A stretch of 41,000 nucleotides of DNA, taken from assembly GCA_025766275.1 (NCBI GenBank), contig JAFKAC010000263.1:1-41000 (forward strand), written 5' to 3'. The DNA comes from Lactarius indigo (lineage: Eukaryota > Basidiomycota > Agaricomycetes > Russulales > Russulaceae). The position numbers and the translations under genes are program-made. Shown here piece by piece: positions 21,601 to 34,961 of the stretch. The notes below the pieces were generated by a model. The model was given only the letters and a program-made list of their open reading frames with translations, ran no database searches and was not told where the DNA came from. Position 1 is the first letter of the stretch; each line of letters opens with the position of its first letter.

Positions 21601-24600
21601 GACGTGCTTTCACAGAGTCTTTGGATGGAGTACTAGAGCGTTTGGTGGGGTATGAGAGAAATGCCATTTTGCACGCGTCATATGAAAACATTAGCTCCGT
21701 GAGGGACTGCATCAAGAACCCGCAATAGTAGTGGTCCTGCTTCGAGTCTTGCGCTTCATTTGGGCCAGGGGGTTTATGTTCTGCTTGGGCAGGGGGTCTT
21801 ATACTGCCCTCGGCGGGATTTTCAGTAGAGATAGACTCGGAGATGGGCACATCTTCCGATTGCTTGGGGCTTGGCCTCACTGACTCAATGAGTTCACCTA
21901 CGAGGAAATGAAGAACGGCCTCGAGATATTCGGGCGGGGTTGGTAGGGTGTGGGCCGTGACCTCGGGCTGAGTTACCGTGTGACTTTTGGTGTCCTTCCC
22001 TGACTCATCGGGTGAAGTATGACCACCTTGACGGTCAGAGTCCTTGGGAATAATTTGGCTGATGTAGTTAAAAGGACGTTCCAGCTGGGCGAGTGATGTC
22101 GTGACTTCAATAAATGCTTTGGGGTCGCGAAGCACCATGGCGTTGCAAGCGCGAACATAGCTGGTTGCATCCACCGTTCGAGTGCGCGGGAGCGAGAGAA
22201 AACGCTGCACCTCCTCACGCATGATAAGCTGTACCACTGCAGGCTCCTCCACGATGTGACGGAGAATAATAGAAATGTATGACTGGCTACCTCCGACCCC
22301 CCCTGAGGATGACTTGAGGCTTTGAAAGAGTAGCGAGACTCCGTTGCGCTTCACAAATTGCATTGCCAAGTCGTGGTCTCGCGTCATGAATACGAGAAGA
22401 CGCAAGGAGGCGAGCAACTCGTCTCGTGGAAGACCGGCCAAGGCAAGTAGGCGTAAGGAGAAGTCAAATAAGACGGACCTGGCCTCAGCATATTGCGGGC
22501 CCGTCAGGATTTCTTGAGGGATGATCGGTTCGCCTTCTTTTGGAAGCGTGATGGAACGAGGATCTTCTGAGAGACTTAATAGGGCCTCCGCTACAAGCAT
22601 AAGAGCTGCAAGCCACTTGGGGAAGGTAGGTTGAGTCGCTCCTGCGTCGATGTCGATCGAGGGTAGGAGTGTCAAAATAACCCCCATGAAAGCTTGCTCG
22701 TCACCGTTTACGATGGAGGCGAAAGAACCAGGTACTTCATTCAAGACCAGAGCTAGCAGACGGCATCGAACGGCGAGGGGTTGTTCTTGGCTATGGAAGT
22801 TCGAGGTAAACACCCGAATATCGTCGACAAGGAGACGGACTGATGAACGCTGATAGCCATCGGCTCGGCCGATGAAGGCATTGTGGATGTCGAATATGAG
22901 CTCTGGATGCTCGTCGACAAGACGGAGCGCCAGGCGTCCAACATCCGATTTTAGTGGCTCCCTCATGGCATTTAATTCGCTGCGCCATTCCTCGGCACTC
23001 TTCCCAAGCGGCTTGGTATCGGCTTCAGCATTCTGCGGGTCTCCCTGACTCGACGTAGCGATATCGTCCTGTCCCGGCGTCGAAGTTGAGGGAGGTGAAC
23101 CGCCCGCTGCGGCGATATCGCCTGTCGCTTCGTCAACACCTCCCGTTTCCTGTGGCTGAGCAGCGGGCGGCTCTGGATCGTTCTGGAAGCGGAACGGACT
23201 GGCTAATAATAACTCGGCCGCGGCATTGACGTTGTTATGAGTTCGTATAAGTGCACGCTCTGCCGCAGAACGCGAGAAACCCATATCGATCAACTGCCGA
23301 ACGCGATTTTCGTCTTGGACTGTAACGCGGAAGAGAGAAGGGCCTCCCATAGAGAGAGAACTAGCACCTGGAGTAGGGTTTGGTGAAACGTCAGGAGGAT
23401 TTTCTTCACCTTCCCCATTAAGAATTTCCAGAACAACCTGCACTACAGACTTGATCAAACTTTGTGGGGAAGAGACTAGCCAAGGCGCTTCCCAAAGCTC
23501 TTTGACAAGCGGAAGGACTGCCATCCTAGTTTTGACCAGAAAGTTATGAGGTTCGAAGTAGTCAGGGTCAGTGTCCTTCTTGTCGCGAGTGAGGAGAAGG
23601 ATCGTTTGGCTGGATTCGAATATGGGCTTCGATGAGATCAATGAGAGGAGGAGGTGCAAGGCGACTTTGATTCCGCCAAACGCATGACCTAGAGCTTGGT
23701 TTATGGCGTCTGTACGATCCTCGGCTTTTGATTTTGAATGCTCGACAACGGTACTCATAAAGCTCTGGCAGATGATCACAGTAGCGTCGAGTCCCCCCTT
23801 GCGGTAAAAGGAATCGAAGAGGACGGTATGCAATGTATTTTGAGCAGTCCTCTCTACGTCAGATGTCACTTGTTGGTGACAAAGAGGGCGTGAGGCACGA
23901 CTTACCATCGACCATCAGGGTGGTTATCAAGCCAAGCAATGACGTGTAGCAGGAACTGATCGATAGCGAATCCATGGGATCCTCTGCGGAATGTTAGCCC
24001 GCGTAGGGGATGAAACAAGCGTATTTACCAGATTCCATTGGTTCCAGATGCTTGAGTAACACGTCAGCGACACTAGATGCTGATTCGAAAATCTGTTGTT
24101 TTTGCGCTGCGTCTGGATTGCGACGAGTTGAAAACAGCTTGACGATAGCTGCCAGAGAAATCAGTACCTCAGAGTAGCTTCGGCTACCGAGACACTCTTA
24201 CATTGAAAGAATGGAGACAAGGCTCCCGGGATCTGGTTGGAAAGATGCCTGAAAGCCTTCGCGTTCACTTCTCTTGGATCGCTTTCACGAGGACCTTCTT
24301 GGCCGGGAACCTCCGTTGGCGTAACCGTCGCAAAGGAGGTGTGTGCACCGTTAGCAGCGACGACTGGCTCACTAGAAGACTGCCTGCCAGGCGTTTGCAA
24401 GAACGACAGCAGGGTGTTTCCTTCGGGCTCGGCGTCTTTCTCCGGTATCACAGCTTTCAAGAGAACATTCTCCCAGATGCAAGCTTTATGCAGAACACCA
24501 AGGTCGGGCAGAATTTCCGACGCTCCTGTACCCATTAGGGTCTGAAGTAGCCCCCCCGTGGAGCGGCCATGGGCATATCCGGCAGTCGCATAGATGTCCG

Positions 24601-27600
24601 AGAGCAATATCACTCGAACCAATAAAGTAACGAGACTACGGAAGGTTCGATTGGCGTCGGCGTGGGATTGACCTGGAACCATCGAATCAGAAAAAAATCA
24701 AGGATGTGGAGGGTTCGCGATGAAATACCCGCTGAATCTAGTAGCTCGATAAACTTGGATTTCCTGCTCAGCGAACTCCAAAACGGAGAGGTCTCTTGTA
24801 ATGATTCCTTCACCCAGCTAGTGAGTGCGTTCATAGTTGCGTTGGGGGCCGCGTCGAACATGGTTCGAATGACCTGAACCAACGAGTCTGACGCGACACT
24901 GCCGCCGAAATCATACGGTATGCAAGGCAACGCTGTGAGTCGGCCCAGCAACACCAGGCCGTCCGAATTGGAAATAAAGTCCTTGCAATGAGAGGTGTGC
25001 TGAAATAGGCCTTCCAAAAACTTAGGATTACGAGTTCAGCTCACGACGATGTAGGATTGAAAACATAATCACCCTGCAAATCACGTCGAGGTAGGAGACA
25101 ATGATGTTCTCGTGAGATCTCCCAGTGGCATTTTCGTCGAGGATGTCGTCGGTGAGTGAGATTGTGAGGAGATCTTGCCTGCCTGTAGGTTCGGAGGCAG
25201 CTTCGTCGACAGGCACGGTGTCGGACGATCGCATCAGAACGTCGTCATCAGCAGGTGCCTGAGTGGCAGACGCCGAGGTCCGCGTGAGCCCATACCAAGA
25301 CTCCGTGCCCTCAGGGGGTGTAAATGTGCTTCCGAGGTCCTCGATCTTGCTCAGGGTGGACTTGATCGCTTCGAACACCGCCGACTTCAACGAAGGATGG
25401 TGGCGAATCAGTTCATCAACAGCCGAACCAATGAGAACGGCATTCTCTTTGTCCTGGAGAACGCGCTGATGGCGCTCCGATGTAAAGATCGAGAACAAGC
25501 ACGGTATGATAGTTGGGCGCGCCGTGAGTTGGTCTTGGCCAGCTTGGTTAAGACACAGTGCCCCGATTGCGTTTGGAATCGCTTGAATCACCTAGCAACA
25601 ACGTCACGCATATATAAACAGGAAACATGTGCTTCGCTTGCCTCGATGACGGGCTCTAATCCAGCCTCGACAGCCCTGTAGAATGCTTCTGGAACGCCAG
25701 TCTCCTGGATTACGGTCAGAGACGTTGGCTCGTTGTGCACAAACGTCGCCAAGATGTTGATAGCTGTTTAGCCCCTAATCAACAAAGAGTAAACGAGTAG
25801 CATAAGGCATACCAATTGGGAGTACATTTGGACCAAAGAGACTGCGATGCTCAATAATCTTTTTGAGGGACTTCAGTAACGACGAGTCGATAAGACCACG
25901 AAGGCCCTCAGCAGTTCCAGAAGACTGCATCATGCGGTGCATAGAGCGTAGGATATGCTTTAGAGCCGCCGCCCGTACGACAGGGAGTTGACCTATAATA
26001 CGTTGCGTTATGCAGTACTCTCGAGAAAGGCGTACTAACCATATGATCTGGGAATATCATTCGGATATTCTTGCTGGCCAAGCGTGCTAATGTCCTCATC
26101 TACTTCATACTAGGACCAGTAGTCAATACTAGTACGCGAGTGATATTGTAGTAAAACGCAACTCACCTCGATCCGGTCGACAATTACCTCAACTCCACGA
26201 TTGTTACAAAACAACTGGAAGGCATTGCCGAAGCTGTAGAGGACATTGTCCACCAATTGCATAGTTTTCGACACCACCGCAAGGCGCTGCGGCAGACGGT
26301 TCTCAATGATCTGGATGAGGAGTGGGATAAGACCGGCGCCAACAACCATGTTCCCCCCGGCGGCATGTGACGCAAGGAAGATAACAAAGGACAGAAGAGC
26401 TTCAATGAATGAATGAGGTAGAGTTGATTCAGGAGTGGCGACTTCGGCGACAGTCTTGCGAAGCAACGCCATCAGTGTGCCGTGGTTCACTCCAGCATTC
26501 ACAGCAGCCAGAACGTCCTGCACCTTGGTGCGATACCTTGCCATCGCGTCCAACGTAGCCACAGCGGCAGTTTGGACCGCAATTGGAACGTTCCTGTCGA
26601 GTACTAGTAACTCAGCGACATGTGGGATTAGATCAGGTTCGTATAAGAAGAGCGCTGAGGCCGTCTGCGCTTCTGGGTGCGTGTGCACGAAGATGGCAGT
26701 AGCTAGGAGGCGGGCGATGATGAGCTTCTCGCGCTGTTCCTCTCTGCCGGGGAGGAGCGCTTGAGCCGCGCGAATACGACACATAAGCTCGAACCTCTCA
26801 TCTTCTGGTACATTGTAAGTATCAATGCAGTCCGCGAGGACATCCATAGCACCCTTCGAGCTAAGCGTCTGAGTGTCGAAATAAAGAGTGACGGCTCCCG
26901 CGGCCTGAGAAGGCGCTGTCGAAACAGGAGGTAAAGTACGTTGAGGAGAAGCTGGTAGATTTTCTGGAAGATCAACCTCCATCTCAGTGGTCTGATCCTT
27001 GGACCTCTTGGCCTTGCCGGTATTGTAAAATTTGAATTGAACTTCTCGGGCTTCGATGGGAAGCGCTTCAAGCACAGGCCTACCCTGGTCTGTAACGAGG
27101 TCGACAAGGCTAACATCATACTCGCGCAAATTTGACCAGCGCTTGCCCAGAGATTGGAGACGATAAGTAGAAATGCTCAACGCGCGTGATACAGCTGGTT
27201 GGGCAGAATACTGCTGAGCGGGGCGCAACAACAGGTTCAATGCGAGTATAAGGATGTCGAGATCGGATGTAGACAAAAGACTATTGATGCGCTAAAGGGG
27301 TGTGAGTGTAAGCCCATCAACGATAGTGCGATGTGAAACAGTCCGCACATCATAAGAAGCATAAGTCTTTCTGTTGGTGGAATTCTCCAATAGCAAGCGC
27401 TCGAAGCGCAAGATCTCGGAAACGGTCTTCTTGGTCATAGGCGTGAACACATTGACTTGTAGTTTGTCAATATCGTAATCGTGGATAACCTCTTCTAGGA
27501 TCGCGTCGAACTTGTTTAGTACCTTGATCCAGGCATTCAGGTCGGATCGTGGCCACTTCCATGAGTCGATTTGGCTCAGGACTTCGTGTAGGTCTTCATT

Positions 27601-27747
27601 AGGAGTATTTGCGAGTTTGCTTATGAGCTCTGCCACCTGCGGGAGCTATAGACGTGCACACGAAACTAAGATTAACATAGTCTACCACCGCACGCAAATA
27701 GGACTCGCCGGTGGCAACGCCCGTTTGGATCTATGAAGGATCTTCAT
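15698..27747 (-). CDS. TOM1: Giant HECT E3 ubiquitin ligase, Tom1/HUWE1 type
   Basis: This ligase ubiquitinates nuclear and cytosolic substrates, including excess histones and unassembled ribosomal proteins in yeast. It spans 12 kb with many short introns. The start is probably at 27747 (MKILHRSKRALPP), spliced to VAELISKLANTPNEDLHEVL, SQIDSWKWPRSDLNAWIKVL and NKFDAILEE. A DUF908-like region follows (26110-27276, for example LSISTYRLQSLGKRWSNL), then a DUF913-like region (24161-25591). A UBA domain is at about 23190-23320 (RQLIDMGFSRSAAERALIRT). A very acidic segment lies at 20480-20779 and a DUF4414-like repeat at about 18900-19090 (FLEALPDEMREEVVNQHI, FLDALPPEIRAEILHQ). The HECT domain (15698-16950) has YGKLSVRFYDEEGVDAGGVT and REWFQILARQMFDPNNALF, and ends RLPQAHTCFNQIDLP and LLLSINEGGEGFGFA. 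The catalytic Cys of HTCFNQ is present. No premature stop was found in exons checked; the first exon is the least certain. Confidence 0.9.
15802..15853 (-). other. Intron splitting the catalytic Cys codon of the HECT ligase
   Basis: The 52-nt intron (minus strand GTATGT...ACTAG) falls after the first base of the Cys codon: T at 15854, then GT at 15801-15800. Splicing gives HTCFNQIDLP, the invariant HECT active site. Unspliced RNA reads Cys-Met-Leu-Gly and loses the rest of the C-lobe. Confidence 0.85.
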
Positions 27748-28004
27748 CGACTACGACCCCAATCAGGAGTGTAAAATGTAAGGTCAATCCAGGCAATTCG
27801 ATGGCCGTCAAAATTGGGTGAGATGTGGCCGCGAACAGAGGATACCCTCGAGACTCGGAATCGGTTCACAAGAGGATGACGCGTAGTGGGGTGTGTCAAA
27901 TATGGTATATTTTTCTCAAGGTCATGAGATTAGGTCACATGCCTCTATCATGACGCGCGAGTGACTGCGCGAAGGACGACGCGTTACGTCCACTACACCA
28001 TAAC
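27748..28004. promoter_or_regulatory. Divergent promoter between Tom1 and Sub1
   Basis: These 257 bp separate the proposed Tom1 start codon (minus) from the Sub1 start codon (plus) and must contain both promoters and 5' UTRs. No clear TATA box or paired operator was recognised. Confidence 0.55.
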
Positions 28005-28661
28005 ATGGGAAAGCTTGATGAGTCCAAGTCCTCTAGTTCGCGAAAGTCGACGGAAAAGGTGAGTACTCGTTCCCACCGAATGTGCAGTTCACGTGAATGT
28101 ACCTCAAGAAATCGAGGAATACAAGTAAACGCAAGGCTGAGGACCAAGAATTGTCTGACAGTGGGGAGGATGCACAACCCTCTCTGGAGGCTAAACAACG
28201 CCCAGCGAAGACAGTGAAGAAAGTACGTCTGTGAACCTTCGGTAAATGTACACATTATGACGATCTTCGCCTGCTAGCCAAAACCTGCCCCAACAGACGA
28301 CGAGGATAGCGACAGAGACGCCGACGATGCCCGAACAAAGCTGCAACAGAATAGTGAAGGCGACAGTTATGTGGACCTAGGGAAGAAGAAACGTGCCACC
28401 GTCCGAAACTTTAAAGGTCACTCTTCCGTGTTTCTTGTCTGTGGCCGAGTCGATTTCTTACTTCATTACAGGGTCAACTCTTATTGATATAAGAGAGTAC
28501 TATGGGTCTGAGGGTGACGAAAAACCTGGGAAAAAAGGTATTGCACTGTCGGTCGAACAGGTGAGGCAACAGTCCCCGCCATCGTTGCAGCTGTTGAAAG
28601 CTACTTCGAACAGTGGAAGAGCCTCATGCAAGCATCAAGCGCCATCGATAGCCTCCTGTAG
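28005..28661 (+). CDS. SUB1: Transcriptional coactivator Sub1/PC4
   Basis: Sub1 is a single-stranded-DNA-binding coactivator of Pol II (and Pol III) transcription in the nucleus. ATG 28005 opens MGKLDESKSSSSRKSTEK. A first intron (GTGAGT...CAAG) joins a lysine/acid-rich linker (KSRNTSKRKAEDQELSDSGE), a second joins KPAPTDDEDSDRDADD, and the PC4 core follows: KKRATVRNFK, intron, GSTLIDIREYYGSEGDEKPG, KKGIALSVEQ. A last 53-nt intron ends in CGAACAG, giving VEQWKSLMQASSAIDSLL and stop 28659-28661. The whole PC4 fold is present with normal spacing. The last intron is supported because using the nearer AG breaks the frame, whereas this one restores the family C-terminus. Confidence 0.92.
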
Positions 28662-28803
28662 GGGACATTACATTACCCATAGCTTGTTTGAATATGGTCT
28701 CACCCACAAGCTATGTCAACACTCTGTCTCACTAGTTAAGAAAATTCTATGCCATCTACACCAATATAACGTGATAACTTTAATGCGTTTGGAGCCCTGT
28801 GAG

Positions 28804-31307
28804 TCAAGTCAATCCAGCAGCGGCTTTGTGGGCGCCTTCGAACCCAGTCCGGTATAAACCCCAGAACCATGCAGTGAACTTTCGAGTCTGTGCCTGAATG
28901 TCCATATACCACTCCAAAACAACAAGCCCACAGTATAATCTTTCATACCTCCTGCAGATCGCTGAATTGAGGAAAACAGGTAGAGGTTTTTTGTGACGTA
29001 CCACCAAGCACCAAAGTATTCGGCTAATCTTCCGGGTGATAGAAGCCCGCTTCCTCTCATCCCGTCAAAGATGGTTTGTCGCTCGTCTTCCCAAACTGCT
29101 GTTGTGCAGTATTTGGCCACAACAACGAAGACGCGAACCTGGGCCCCACGGTGAATAACCTGGCGAGATGTCGACTAACAACTCACTTTCGAATGTGTCG
29201 TAGCCAGTGCGTGGTCTAGACTTCTGTTGGTCCCGGGAATAGCCCGTCATTATCAACGGATCTGTTGTGAACAGAATGACGTACCGTGTAAGATCGTTCA
29301 GCTTGAAGACCATCAACACTCTTCGAGGCACTTTCCGCAAGATATCAAAGACTGATAGAAGTAAACCTTCCTTTGTCATGACGGCGTTTCGAAGCGCTTC
29401 GACCTCCTGATCTGTTTGAGGCAGCTGCTCTAACATACTCGATGCACGTTTAAAGGACGATTTGTTTTCGTTTTCTCGACGTGGCGCATCTTCCATTGTA
29501 GCTCTGCCTATGGGAAACGTCGGTTAATGCCCGGAGTATCTTCTTACATTGGATTCACCAGTTAACGCCGCTTCGAATATGGGGTACTGAGCCATGATAA
29601 GCGACCACCCACGAACTGAACAGAGCGCGAGAAAATACCTGGTCAGGGCCAACATTTCCTACTAGCTGGGCGTATTTTCGTCGATCCGCATTGTTCTCCG
29701 GAGTAGCCGGAGCAATTAAAGCCAACCAGAGCTTGCTGTAGTTGATTCGAAGAGACCTGTCTAAGTCAAAGTATAGTCCGTGGTCAAGGAGAACGATCTC
29801 GAAATTGTAAGGCGATCGAGAGGCGGCGGGCCGTGGTCTTATCAGGAGGTTTCCTTTAGAACACACTGAGTACGTGGTCCAAGACCCACGAGAAAGCGAA
29901 TACCTGGATGCGGGTCCTGATATTCTATGGGTTAGTCGCGATATTGAACATATTAGGTGAAAGGCTCACAGCATGAAACCACCCATCGAGGTATACCATT
30001 TGGGAGAATATTCTCGACAGCTCCAGTGAAACCTTGTTGCGATCAATGTTGTGCGCCGCAAGATACTCGAGATCGTCGACTCTTGCACCCTCGATGAACT
30101 CCATTATAAGCACCCTCTTGTCCGCGGATATCACCTCAGGGATATACAAGGAAGTCTTGCTGTTCTTAAAGTTGTCGAATGCCATTCTAGCGTTCCTGGC
30201 TTCATTGGTGAAATCAAGCTCCTTGGGAAGATTTTCGCGCATTTCTTCCCCAAGCCATGTAAACTCGAACTCGGGAAACCATCTCTTGATCCAACCTGAG
30301 AGTACGTTGCGTCAGCGTAAGAGTTGGCAGAAGAAGGAATCGAGTACCGAGAGTCAGCTCAACCATTTCCATGTCTATTTCGCTGAACTCGAGCAAATGA
30401 GGGTGTTGCAGCTACGACACGAGTCATAATTGAGAAATGTATGGCGTCGAGAAGACGCACCTTGACCGCTACGGTCTTCCCGGTTTCTCGATGGTGAGCG
30501 ATGTGCACCTGAGCAAGACTGGCGACACCGATAGGGTCTGGGTTGAAGTAATCAAAAATTTCAGATAACGGGCGGCCCATATCCGACACGAAAAGCGTGT
30601 TGACATCCTCATATGGCGTCGGATCGCACTTGTCCTGCAAAGGACGCATAGTACTCCTCCATTCTAATGGCAATACAACGCTGCGCTAGAGTTGAAACCG
30701 GACGCCAAAGCCGATATTTGATGAACTCACATAGAAGCCACGTGTTGGCCTAGTTTTATGAATACACCTTGCAATGGCTCATTTCAACATTTTTCCATAG
30801 AGCGAGTTGGGGCGTACGCACCTCCGTTAGCTAGTAAGGCTCGAAGCACGCGATTTGCGCTTCGCAGATGGCATTCAGAATATGCCTCGAGTCTCTCTTC
30901 GTCGGAAGCATACGTCCTTGCAAATGTACGTTTGTAATCTATCGCCCCGAGTATAGCGGCCCCTACGTGAATCCGTACGAATATAACCCTCCTGAAGGCA
31001 ACACATCACCGAGGAGAGAGCGTCACTCACCAGCAACGCGAGAGCACCTGACGACGGCCAATACCGTATGCCTGAACGGCTGGTAGTTCTCATAGGCTAT
31101 GAATCCGATCCCAGCCCCAAACGTTACTGCAATAGAGTATGCTGCGACTCGTGAACGCGCGCCGGCACCGACCCCCAGCGGACGTAAGGGAGGTGGACTT
31201 CCGGAATGTCGGAACGGCCACCGACCGAGACGCCTGACGAAAGAGTTGGACAGTGGGGTGCGGATAAAGGGAGCGGTGCGCCTCGCACACAAGCCAACGG
31301 ACAGCAT
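28804..31307 (-). CDS. UbiB-family (ABC1/ADCK) atypical kinase, ADCK1/Mcp2-like, mitochondrial
   Basis: Relatives of this protein act in mitochondrial lipid and coenzyme Q homeostasis (yeast Mcp2, animal ADCK1). The chosen start at 31307 gives MLSVGLCARRTAPFIRTPLS, an Arg/Ser-rich stretch suited to a mitochondrial presequence; an earlier in-frame start at 31454 is possible. A hydrophobic segment (AAYSIAVTFGAGIGFIAYEN) follows, then YKRTFARTYASDEERLEAYS. The hallmark KxGQ is in GVFIKLGQHVASM, the Ala-rich loop in PIGVASLAQVHIA and the nucleotide Lys in VAVKVQHPHL. FPEFEFTWLGEEMRENLPKE and ELDFTNEARNA come next, then GWFHADPHPGNLLIRP and the DFG-equivalent LDHGLYFDLDRS. All hallmark residues are present. 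The 3' end is uncertain: 28804 assumes a last intron near 28900-28970, and reading through would end at 28809. Confidence 0.85.
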
Positions 31308-31798
31308 GAATCCGACCTCAGGCAAGGCGGACTTTTTCGCTTCCAGACCAGAACGCTGGCGACTCGGATGATCGCAGTGGCGAGGGTTCACCTCGGGTAA
31401 CCGGCCCGCTAGCGACGCGGACCGGTGCCCACCAAGTCCCCAAGTTGGTTCCACTGGCAGTACTTACATGTTTTCACTCAGTGGAAGCTGTGTTGAGTAC
31501 AGTGATATTCTCTCGCCCCTTTCAATGTTTGCGGGTGATCCTTCTGGAATTTTCACATTGAGCTACACACAACCGAATATGTACTTCTATCTCTGGTTAC
31601 ATTCTTTCAACGATGATTTAATGATTCTAATCGCCAGCTGCCGATGCACGCTACCAACAACTCAAACTGTAATCCATAACACCTTAACGCCGACCACCTA
31701 GGCCTCAGTGCGGCATATCGAACCTATTCCAAGTCCATTCCCATGAGAACTTGCCTAGAAAGCCAAGTAACTTGGATCTATCCGTAGTTGAGAACTGT
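31308..31798. other. Intergenic region between the ADCK-like gene and the Nudix gene
   Basis: This contains the ADCK-like promoter/5' UTR and the Nudix 3' UTR. The + strand ORF at 31468-31701 has no recognised motif. If the ADCK-like protein starts at 31454, the region shrinks accordingly. Confidence 0.45.
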
Positions 31799-33490
<1,692 letters not shown>

Positions 33491-33584
33491 AATATGAGAT
33501 GGTGAAATACAAAGGACGATGGCCTCTTGGCCAGTCACAGTGGTGAATATACGTAGTTCCAGTTCGGTTCATCACTAAAAGTCA

Positions 33585-34187
33585 TTACTCAGCCAGCTTG
33601 TGCGTCTCTCCGAGGCTGCCCGATGAGCGGGTCACTCGGTCACGACTCAAAGTAGAGGTCATTGCAGCCGGGCCGTGGGGAACCAGCGACCGACTCCACG
33701 GTGCCATTGAACAATGCTCTGAAACGTTCCTCCGCGCTTCTAAGACAATGTATACCAAGGCCGGTAGCAAAGCATTTAATTTGGTACCTTACGCTGGAAA
33801 CTGCATCGTCTTCAATGCATCGCCCAACTGCTACTTGGGAACACACTACTAGATCGAACGCTCCGCATATGTGAATGTCTCTTGGGCCCCCATCCTGTCT
33901 TTCACCGAAGTAACCTTTCCTTGCGTGACTTGATTTGGCTTGTCCAGCGTAGCCGCATATGGAGGACACCTAGACGCCGACGGACGAGACGGGTTCTTCC
34001 ATTGCACCGCGTACGGATGCATATCCGGACCTTACCTCACTGCAATCGCCAGATCCCTTGGGAGAATAGTGTCAACGCATCCAATCCGCTCTGAGCCGGT
34101 CTGCGGGATCACTTGCGCATGCGGCGTGCAGAACCCGTGGATGCCATGGTTTCAGTTCAGATCTTGTTTCATGCATTGTCGTGTCAT
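33585..34187 (-). CDS. Possible multi-exon gene of unknown function
   Basis: On the minus strand there are good intron signals (for example a 51-nt GTAAGG...CTTAG interval within about 33735-33800 and GTAAGG near 34048). They could link fragments such as TGSERIGCVDTILPRDLAIA, QLGDALKTMQFPASAEERFR and FNGTVESVAGSPRPGC. I recognise no domain. Alternative frames end differently (GSLGETHKLAE at 33585, or NDLYFES at 33640), and the + strand is also partly open. The existence and strand of this gene are therefore tentative. Confidence 0.25.
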
Positions 34188-34485
34188 AAATATCCAGCCT
34201 CATTGCAACTCACCGCTTCGTTCTTTTTTCATCTGTTTAACTGGTGGATGGCATCGGTAAGCTAGAGTAATTCCCTTGACATTTCCTTCTTTGACCTTCC
34301 GTCCTTTCAACTTTCCTCTTATGGCAGCGCACGGACAATTCACTTTATTGCTCTCATACGGTGCCATAAATCCCTGGATCCGTGCGTGACATCTTTCATG
34401 GGACACGACCCTTTTGCCTCAATTCCGAAATGTTCTCCTTATAAGCAGACCGAAAGGAAGCCCCGCTGTGCACTAAACACCTTTA
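34188..34485. other. Intergenic region, nothing identified
   Basis: About 300 bp, AT-rich and pyrimidine-rich on the + strand with scattered CTTTC/TTCC stretches, as in basidiomycete promoters. It may hold the promoter and 5' UTR of the small gene at 34564. Confidence 0.35.
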
Positions 34486-34563
34486 ATGACCCTGCATGAC
34501 TTGGTAAAGCCTCTCTTCAGTGTGCATCTATCCAACACTAAGTTGACCTTTCCTGTCCTGCAG

Positions 34564-34791
34564 ATGGCCTTCGAACCCCCGTCACCTTTGCTCAATAAGG
34601 AGGCCGCCCGAGCACCGCGGCGAGGGCGAGAAGCCCAACCGCCACATAGTATCCCACCCGCACGCGCCATCGCCGAAGCGTGGCTAAAGGAGACGAGAGA
34701 GAATCAGGACAAATGGAAGGAGGCAGATGCGAAATTGAAGGACCTTTTCAACCAGCCAAATCGACAATTAGGGAGGAGGGCCAAGATGTAG
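34564..34791 (+). CDS. Small hypothetical protein, 75 aa
   Basis: ATG 34564 opens MAFEPPSPLLNKEAARAPRR and the frame stops at 34789-34791 after LGRRAKM. The protein is basic and hydrophilic, with a Pro/Arg-rich first half and a probable helix in the second (WLKETRENQDKWKEADAKLK). There is no signal peptide or membrane segment. The sequence before the ATG, TTTCCTGTCCTGCAG, looks like an intron acceptor, so the start may follow a 5' UTR intron. An upstream in-frame ATG at 34486 would add 26 residues. I do not recognise a family. Confidence 0.45.
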   Translation: MAFEPPSPLLNKEAARAPRRGREAQPPHSIPPARAIAEAWLKETRENQDKWKEADAKLKDLFNQPNRQLGRRAKM

Positions 34792-34961
34792 GCGGCAATA
34801 CCCCCGCCAAACTCTGCATTATTCCGGGTTTGACACCCTTCACTATCTTATCTTATCTACGCACCCCCTTGTAAACTTCGCGTTCATGAATCGTGATTGG
34901 CTACTTCCGGCCACCACGTTGCAAAGCACCGACACTTCTTCGCAGTATTTTTTTCTTCGAC

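Noticed and set aside
28393..28857. 154-aa + strand ORF overlapping the end of Sub1
   Set aside because: It reads through the last Sub1 introns. Only the spliced segments within it match PC4, and its 3' half is downstream of the true stop.
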